Shown: positions 8,206-13,370 of the stretch, in pieces
How positions within the stretch are numbered: position 1 is the stretch's first letter
How the letters are laid out: every line of letters starts with the position of its first letter
From: Paraglomus occultum
Taxonomy: Eukaryota > Glomeromycota > Glomeromycetes > Paraglomerales > Paraglomeraceae
Assembly: GCA_910592205.1 (NCBI GenBank)
Contig: CAJVPJ010001009.1
Location: 1 to 13,370 of the forward strand
DNA: 13,370 nucleotides
Direction of reading: 5' to 3'
Made by a program: the position numbers and the translations under genes
The notes under the pieces: generated by a model
The model's input: only the letters and a program-made list of their open reading frames with translations
Database searches by the model: none
What the model was told of the DNA's origin: nothing

Positions 8206-9335
8206 CTATGTATACACCTAGCATCCATCAAAGAAATAGGGTCCAGTTCTCCGTAAAAAAGTAACAGTATAATATCAATACTACAAACAAGTCATTAAAT
8301 CGTTGAATAGTTTTCCGATATACTATCAGTGCCCAAGACAATGGCGCTCTATTACTATAAGATATCCGTCATAAGCGGAATATTGGAATCCAACGTTACA
8401 CATGCCCCATAAACTGCAGCCACAATAAGTGGGAATAAATGGTTTCTAGGCCAAATATTTAAAACGAAGTGATATTTGTCATTCATTCTCTCTCTGGAGA
8501 GAAGCTAACTAAAAATTATGGATTAAATTTTATCGGACAAGACGGCATACCCATATTTGACAGATTACAGCAGTAGTAATTTATTACTACTATCGATAAG
8601 CGGAAAATAAAGATTATTGCGTGGAGCCGATTACGGGTGTATCAGTGAGTGTACAAAAGGGCTTGTACCAGCATATTAATTAATAAATATTTTCTTTGGC
8701 GTATCATGAGTATATTGAGGTATTGAAGCAAACACAAGGAATGTTCTGTTAGATTTGCGTTTATCGTAAATTGTAATTTACGTAGATTAGCAGTAAGATT
8801 GTTTTTGAGAAATACCTCTCAGTATATTGTTTCTGGTTACCATTTACAGGTTGTTGAGTATAATAAGCACGAGCAAGTGTAATTTTCTTTAAACAGTATA
8901 TGCAAATATTCTTTTGGACTTTGGAAAAAACGCCAATATGGCGGCGTAGATTGAAAATTATGAAACTGTAGTACAGATTCATTAAGTAATGGACAGAATG
9001 CGGTATAAAATCGTATTGTACTTTTTCACACGGGCTGGTGCGTGTGTGCAACAAACAACAACACATGATCGATTATTTACACGGGGCTGTGTGCTACGAA
9101 ATACATGAACAAATACATGCATTGTAAACTTATCGTTTATTAATTAATATCTTATTCGCGAAACCAATTCTATTATTATGCATAACATTAAACTTTAGTT
9201 GCGTTCTTATGATGACATAATGCAGTTAAGACTAATTCCTTTTTGTTTTGCGTAATTTGATTTCAGCAAGACATAGTCGAAAAAAGATAATATATTAAAA
9301 AGAAAATGGTTCGCGATGAAAGAACTCCTCTAATA

Positions 9336-9340
9336 AGGGG
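9336..9340 (+). promoter_or_regulatory. STRE-like AGGGG upstream of the BTB gene
   Basis: AGGGG inside a G-rich patch (AAGGGGTGGGG), about 20 bp before the TATA-like box. In ascomycete yeasts AGGGG is a stress-response element bound by Msn2/4-type zinc fingers. Whether this holds here is unknown. Confidence 0.2.
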
Positions 9341-9356
9341 TGGGGTAACGTATAAG

Positions 9357-9365
9357 TATATAAAA
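9357..9365 (+). promoter_or_regulatory. TATA-like box of the BTB gene
   Basis: TATATAAAA, 60 bp before the ATG at 9417 and about 100 bp before the alternative ATG at 9459. A start site near 9387-9392 would place both ATGs in the transcript. Confidence 0.45.
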
Positions 9366-9416
9366 TTTATTTCACATTAATCAATAAATTTTAATAATTG
9401 AAAAACCGTTAAATAT

Positions 9417-10685
9417 GTGCTACAATTTTTGTCGTGCCTTTTGACGAGCTCTTTAATCATGTCTTTATTCAACTCTGAGAGCGAAGGCGAAGAGGTCACT
9501 GTCAAATCTGAGTCCAAAGAGAAATATGGGCCCAAACAGAAAACTACCGGACGTAGTTCCGATGGGGACATTGTCGAACTTATTTTCGAAGAGTTTCAAA
9601 GCGAATGGGGCGCTTCCTCACATTCCTCTGAAGAGACCAATGTAATCGATTATTCTTCAAGTCTTTCATCTGATTACTGGAAAGTTTATGAAAGTGGAAA
9701 TTATACAGATTTTTCAATCAAAGTTGGAAACGAGGAAACCGGCAAAACATTTCGCACTCATTCATTGGTATTATGTACGCGAAGCGCATTTTTTGCAAAT
9801 AGCTTAAACGAAACATCCGTGACAATTGAAGATGTGATGCCAGACGTGTTTGAAATCTTGCTCAGGTAAAAACAAAACCCTGTAAAGTTTTGAATATTTA
9901 ATTTTGTGCGGAATATTGTTGCTTACTGAGAAATTAAATGCAGGTTTATTTACACTGGAAAGATGTCTTATAGTTCATGTAAAGATGTTGATTGGATTAA
10001 CCTTTTAAAAGGAGCTGTCAAGTTTGAGCTTGATGAGCTTATTACCACAGTTGAAGACCTTTTGATTACTAAAAACGCGGAATTGGTTAAACAAAATATT
10101 CTCTCGATTCACAACTTTGCTCAAACCACAGTCAAATTAACTAAACTTTTAAACTATTGCAATGAAACCATGGCTTCGCATCCAGACATTATTTTCAACG
10201 CCACCAATATCTTAGCCTTGCCAAAGAAGACCTTGATTACTCTTCTCCAGAATGATGATCTTAATATGAAAGAAGGTGATATTTGGATGGCAGTCATAAA
10301 ATGGGCTATCGGCCAAATTCCTGGTTACACAAACAATCCAAACACTTGGTCATTTGACGAGGTTAACACAATTAAAGACCTGGTGGCTGATTGCATACCT
10401 CACGTAAGATTCGTCGACATTGCGTATGCGGAACTATTCGAGAAATTTGTCTTGTATATCGAATTATTACCACGAAAATTACGAAATGATGTCTTTGCTT
10501 ATCATTTGCACACTGGTAAAAAAGTAAAATCATCCCGAAAATTGAGAGGATGCAAGAATGAGACTATACGAATTGACACTGAGACCAAAAGATCTCCCCC
10601 ACGTCCTTCATGGGATTGGAGAAATAGGCGATCGGCAACTCCAACTCCAACTCCAACTCCAATTCCAACTCCAAAGCGTGATTAG
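9417..10685 (+). CDS. BTB/POZ and BACK domain protein, two exons
   Basis: Exon 1 (9417-9865) and exon 2 (9944-10685) are joined across a 78-bp GT-AG intron (9866-9943). The intron has a CTGAG branch-like motif about 15 nt before its end and splits an Arg codon. The product is 396 residues, or 382 from the ATG at 9459. That second start removes a short hydrophobic leader and may be the true one. Residues 15-85 are acidic, Ser-rich and probably disordered. About 91-190 is the BTB fold (TDFSIKV, FRTHSLVL, then FIYTGK recreated by splicing). About 195-275 is the BACK domain, followed by the IPHVRF and LLPRKLR blocks typical of the fungal family. The tail is basic and ends in Thr-Pro repeats (382-393). 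BTB proteins dimerise, and many act as substrate adaptors of Cullin-3 ubiquitin ligases; that role is inferred. Related fungal proteins often carry a C-terminal TLDc domain, which is absent here. Confidence 0.9.
10638..10673 (+). repeat. Six-copy ACTCCA hexamer inside the BTB coding end
   Basis: Six in-frame copies of ACTCCA (the fifth is ATTCCA) encode alternating Thr-Pro with one Ile. Such hexamer runs change length easily by slippage, so the tail length may vary between strains. Confidence 0.9.
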
Positions 10686-11086
10686 AGTGATAATGAGAAA
10701 GCTTCACCAGCGCAACGGGTGAAAAAAAAATTAATGACGATGTTACTTAATGAGGTATCATTACGCGAGTAGTTTTGCGATGCGATTATCAATATATATA
10801 TATATACCCGCAATGGTGAGAAAAAGGTACGTTTAGGAAAAATCAAATTCCTTAGCGGACCACACACATGCCATTCACAATGAGAATAACGATTACTTGA
10901 ATTGTTTTCGTTTCAAAAATATGATGTCAGATAAAATCGACTTTAGGTATTTTAGTTTCATTTTTCTATTTAAATTTATTATACCATACATAGCATTAGT
11001 ACTAAGCAAGCTTGCGAGTTTTTGTGTTAAATTATTAACTTGACTATAATACTATACTAAATATCGAACTTACTATCTTAACATAC
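10686..11086 (+). other. 3' region of the BTB gene
   Basis: Follows the TAG stop. The BTB frame stays open for 28 more codons after this stop, up to a second TAG at 10770-10772. An (AT)n run lies at 10792-10806. No other gene is seen before the poly(A)-like signal at 11087. Confidence 0.4.
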
Positions 11087-11092
11087 AATAAA
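11087..11092 (+). promoter_or_regulatory. Possible poly(A) signal (AATAAA) of the BTB gene
   Basis: AATAAA about 400 nt after the BTB stop codon. It is the first exact hexamer that I noticed on this strand downstream. A 400-nt 3' UTR is plausible but long. Confidence 0.3.
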
Positions 11093-11529
11093 AATTTCTC
11101 ATCATCAAAGCGCTATTGTTATAGACACAGCACATTGTATCGATGAATAACATTACTATAGCCCGCACCAAATATAATTCAAATGTCTTTGACTTGCTGG
11201 TGGCAAATTCCAAGTTTGACATTATCTCAGACAGCACATCACATTAACCAACATAAGCTTATGATTTTTACTAGTACTGTCCCAATGCTAAAATAGCAAT
11301 TTGACGTAAATCAATGTTTACCAATAGCTATCGACCATTTAGATTTCGGAAGATATATAACAACTGAAATTCGAGTGAGTTTTGCACCTTCTGCATAGGA
11401 TTTTGGTCGAAGGCTCCAACGAAATAATGGAAAACTTTTAAGGCGGAATAATACCTACATATATGCACGATCGAATAATACGAGAATATCTAATGACGGA
11501 TATTCAGTATCCATGATCCTGTTTCGAGC
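11093..11529. other. Intergenic; one short open frame
   Basis: A 34-codon plus-strand frame at 11143-11247 (ATG to TAA) has a fairly protein-like middle (FDLLVANSKFD). It has no promoter, splice or family support. Nothing else is recognised. Confidence 0.3.
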
Positions 11530-12110
11530 TACAGCGTCAAGAGCTTAACCCTTTGTGCGAGCGATTAAGGATTGTCTCTCAATACTACGATTATACCTGA
11601 TAATACACACCATATGCAATAATCTGTTCTCAGCGATTTATCAAATTATGCGATGCATTGCTCAAGCATGAGATAAACATTCTCTCACATATTGTGCTGT
11701 TGTATCAGATATGTCTTATTGAGGTCTTCTAATACACCTGCACATGACAGATATTAAAACAGACAGCTCTCCTTGAAATCAATGTGTTTGCATGCATCAT
11801 TCGGTCCAATCTCTAATAGTTGATTGAAATCAGCTGCCAGTAATAAGTAAGGGGTACAACCAGACTTGAATGATTACCAGATATCTTGTCTGAGAGATAC
11901 AAAGAATATAACTGATTACCCATTTAATATGTTAAAGCATGGTCAGGCTTCAAATCATTATCACTATGATTGAATTCTACCAATGCTTTTTGGTCAATTG
12001 ACTAGGGCTCTATCCCTTAGAACATAACTGCAAGAAATTGCTAAGCATAAATTATTTGCTGAAAAGTATGGTAACAAAATTATCAATCGCCAATGCATAA
12101 TGTTGGAACG
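11530..12110 (-). pseudogene. Decayed tetratricopeptide (TPR) repeat array
   Basis: Several minus-strand pieces match the TPR consensus of the type A-L-x-D-(L/F)-N-(K/Q)-(A/S)-(L/I)-(E/D)-(I/L)-x-P-(N/D)-x-A, in different frames separated by stops. Near 11983-11925 the frame gives ALVEFN, then LKPDHALTY, then a stop. Near 11849-11767 it gives ADFNQLLEIGPNDAC and runs on to a stop. Near 11732-11685 it gives LEDLNK and then stops. Near 11670-11630 the DNA resembles MYRMLG...LNKSL with indels. Near 11600-11560 a further piece resembles ALRDLNRS. The second and third pieces are 105 nt apart, close to the 102 nt of one 34-residue TPR. Frameshifts, stops and deletions show that it is no longer functional. 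TPR arrays form helical protein-binding surfaces, and in mycorrhizal fungi they are often joined to kinases, but no kinase piece is visible here. The limits are approximate. Confidence 0.7.
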
Positions 12111-12190
12111 CGGGATAAATGAGTAAGAAGTTTGTAAATAGCCTAGTGATTAAACCAAATGATGTGTGGACATTGAGTGTGAGGGCCAAT

Positions 12191-12256
12191 GTTTATACAA
12201 TGGCGTTAAACAAGATGTACATTGCACATTGTATAAACCAGCTTGTATAAACTAGC
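12191..12256. repeat. 12-bp inverted repeat and 14-bp tandem duplication
   Basis: GTTTATACAATG at 12191-12202 is the exact reverse complement of 12227-12238, with a 24-nt loop. The right arm overlaps a tandem pair of 14-mers (12229-12242 and 12243-12256) that differ at one base (TTGTATAAAC followed by CAGC or TAGC). This may be the end of an element. No coding role is seen. Confidence 0.7.
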
Positions 12257-12310
12257 TATGACCACAAATGATGAGGCAGCAACTTTAATTGGTTGTACAG
12301 TCAATATCAA

Positions 12311-12413
12311 AGGCACTCAAGGCTCAAGACTCAAGACTCAAGGCTCACAGCGACTCTGGCGAGACTCACAACTCACAACTCACAGTGACTCACGACTAAG
12401 AAGTCAAGCTCAA
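12311..12413. repeat. Heptamer minisatellite (ACTCAAG / ACTCACA)
   Basis: About twelve copies of a 7-bp unit: first the variant (A/G)CTCAAG, then (A/G)CTCACA, interrupted by a GC-richer spacer near 12350-12362. A 61-codon frame through it is a product of the repeat and is not called as a gene. Confidence 0.8.
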
Positions 12414-12851
12414 CGTAGCAGCATCTAGTCTTGAATCCACCACAGCCTGGCTACTTCTAATTCTCTGACAGTTCCAGGATATAGTGACTGGTATATTAGT
12501 CAACAAATATTAACATCAGTATATTGTCACCATCTTTATACATTCTTATTGTATGTAGCATACAAAGAAAATGCTAAATCTACATGTGCAAAGAGGTCTT
12601 TGAACTGTGGAAAAACTATGGCAGCCAATATTGAATATTCACATGTCTGTCTGAGCAGTGCAGTACTGTTTAGCAATTTGCCACTGAGACTATTAACAAA
12701 AGATTATTTCTGATATTCAGTATTAGTATATGATAGGCTGATATTTGCAATCATTTTACTTGTATACTTCATTTCTATTAAACTATTGCAATTACTATTA
12801 CTATTGTTAATACTAATATGTGATTGTGACTCATAAAGTTCAAGACTTACT
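12414..12851. other. Intergenic; long startless open frame
   Basis: One plus-strand frame is free of stops for about 92 codons (about 12434-12712) but has only one internal Met, no clear splice sites and no known domain. It could be a remnant of a mobile element or chance. Confidence 0.3.
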
Positions 12852-13124
12852 TTGGAAAATCTCTCATTTCACCCACCTGTTGGTCTTCCTGTCACAAATA
12901 TATCACCTTATTCAAACTTCTGTCCCTACTTCAAATTCTATTTACCATCTTTTTTCCCAACATGCTCTCTTCAAGCACTTACATCTAATCAAACCTTTTC
13001 TTCACCTTCCTTTTCATATTTACTTTCATCCTATTCTATACCATCTAACCACAAACATATAGTTTGCCTCATTTTATCTGGACAATTTGGACATCTTATA
13101 CAGTACTGTGCAAAAGTAAAATAA
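12852..13124 (+). other. Pyrimidine-rich open frame, possible mobile-element remnant
   Basis: The + strand is strongly C+T-rich from about 12850 to 13060, and a frame stays open for about 90 codons, giving a Ser/Pro/Phe/Leu-rich translation. Its end (SGQFGHLIQYCAK) resembles the second half of a CCHC zinc knuckle (Gly-x-x-Gly-His-x4-Cys), but the spacing of the first cysteines is off. I infer a possible decayed Gag-like or transposon-derived segment. An ordinary polypyrimidine tract read as protein is an equally good explanation. Confidence 0.25.
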
Positions 13125-13370
13125 AATCCTATTTGTGACGCCAATGTTACTCCAATTAAAAAACGGTTTTATGGCACAAATTTTATATCAATTATAGATA
13201 ATATTATGCTTTCTAGCTTGATGATAACTGAAATGGCAACAGAGGACTGGACACTACATTGTGGTAGAGCGACCGCAAGGCGGGTATACATTTGATGATG
13301 TGAAAGGGTAATTATTGATAGAGTAAATTTATTACCATATTAATTTATCATGTATCTAATATCGATATGT
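13125..13370. other. AT-rich right edge with a tRNA A-box-like stretch
   Basis: TGGTAGAGCGACC at about 13262-13274 resembles the D-arm/A-box of tRNAs. No pairing partner for the D-stem and no B-box (GGTTCRANTCC) follows, so it is not a tRNA gene. A decayed tRNA-derived SINE is possible. Nothing else is recognised up to the window edge. Confidence 0.25.

Larger units (their letters stand above)
7436..9356. other. Long intergenic stretch upstream of the BTB gene
   Basis: No convincing gene is present. Contents: a region rich in variants of AAGCGCAT/AAGTGCTTAT (about 7765-7925) with small hairpins; loosely tandem AATCAAA motifs (8145-8205); and a near-palindrome AGTAGTAAT/ATTACTACT (8572-8591). 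A 101-codon minus-strand frame at 8761-9066 has no domain or promoter support and is probably chance. ATATGGCGGC near 8937 resembles a YY1-type site, but this means little outside animals. Confidence 0.4.

Noticed and set aside
8761-9066. 101-codon minus-strand ORF
   Set aside because: No recognisable domain and no TATA or splice context. An ORF of this length is expected by chance in 13 kb at this base composition.
12243-12428. 61-codon plus-strand ORF
   Set aside because: It starts at TTG, and most of it is the heptamer repeat read as protein.
12820-13062. 80-codon plus-strand ORF
   Set aside because: It is another frame of the same pyrimidine-rich tract; it starts at a GTG or TTG-type codon and has no motif.
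13255-13300. tRNA gene suggested by TGGTAGAGCGACC
   Set aside because: No acceptor stem, no D-stem pairing and no T-arm/B-box follow. At best it is a decayed tRNA-derived fragment.
1-13370. CRISPR arrays, bacterial operons, Shine-Dalgarno sites or phage genes
   Set aside because: The spliced genes, TATA boxes and BTB/TPR content are eukaryotic. No regularly spaced identical repeats with unique spacers are present.

Overview
The window is AT-rich eukaryotic DNA, with short GT-AG introns (75 to 221 bp), TATA boxes and long gene-poor gaps. The best clue to the organism is the BTB-BACK protein at 9417-10685. Its BACK region and the following 'IP-hVRF' and 'LLPRKLR' blocks look like the large BTB families of arbuscular mycorrhizal fungi (Glomeromycotina, e.g. 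Rhizophagus or Gigaspora). A decayed TPR array at about 11530-12110 also resembles the expanded TPR-repeat families of those fungi. I place the window there by recognition only, at about 75% confidence, and cannot name a genus.

Layout. 1-1140: mostly non-coding, with the 3' side of a minus-strand gene. 1145-2135 (minus): a seven-exon gene for a small secreted protein. A signal-peptide exon is followed by phase-0 exons of 33-42 bp, each carrying one cysteine module, so the spliced product is a regular cysteine ladder. 2200-4240: no convincing gene, but there are a 15-bp and a 21-bp repeat array. 4245-4558 (minus): a probable two-exon gene for a 59-residue protein of unknown function. 4957-5577: a non-autonomous inverted-repeat element with a perfect 33-bp stem near its middle. 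5578-9356: mostly anonymous AT-rich DNA, with a possible second inverted-repeat element (7264-7435) and weak small ORFs. 9417-10685 (plus): the two-exon BTB-BACK gene, which lacks the TLDc domain often found in this family. About 11530-12110 (minus): remains of a TPR-repeat gene. 12191-12413: short repeats and a heptamer array. 12850-13124: a pyrimidine-rich open frame of doubtful status. 13261-13285: a weak tRNA A-box-like stretch.

There is no operon logic here. Each gene appears to have its own promoter, and they do not obviously share a pathway. The cysteine-ladder micro-exon gene is the standout. Its exons are all frame-neutral and fall into two alternating types with related flanking introns, so it seems to have grown by duplicating exon-intron units and could make isoforms of different length by exon skipping. 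All functional statements are inferred from sequence only.
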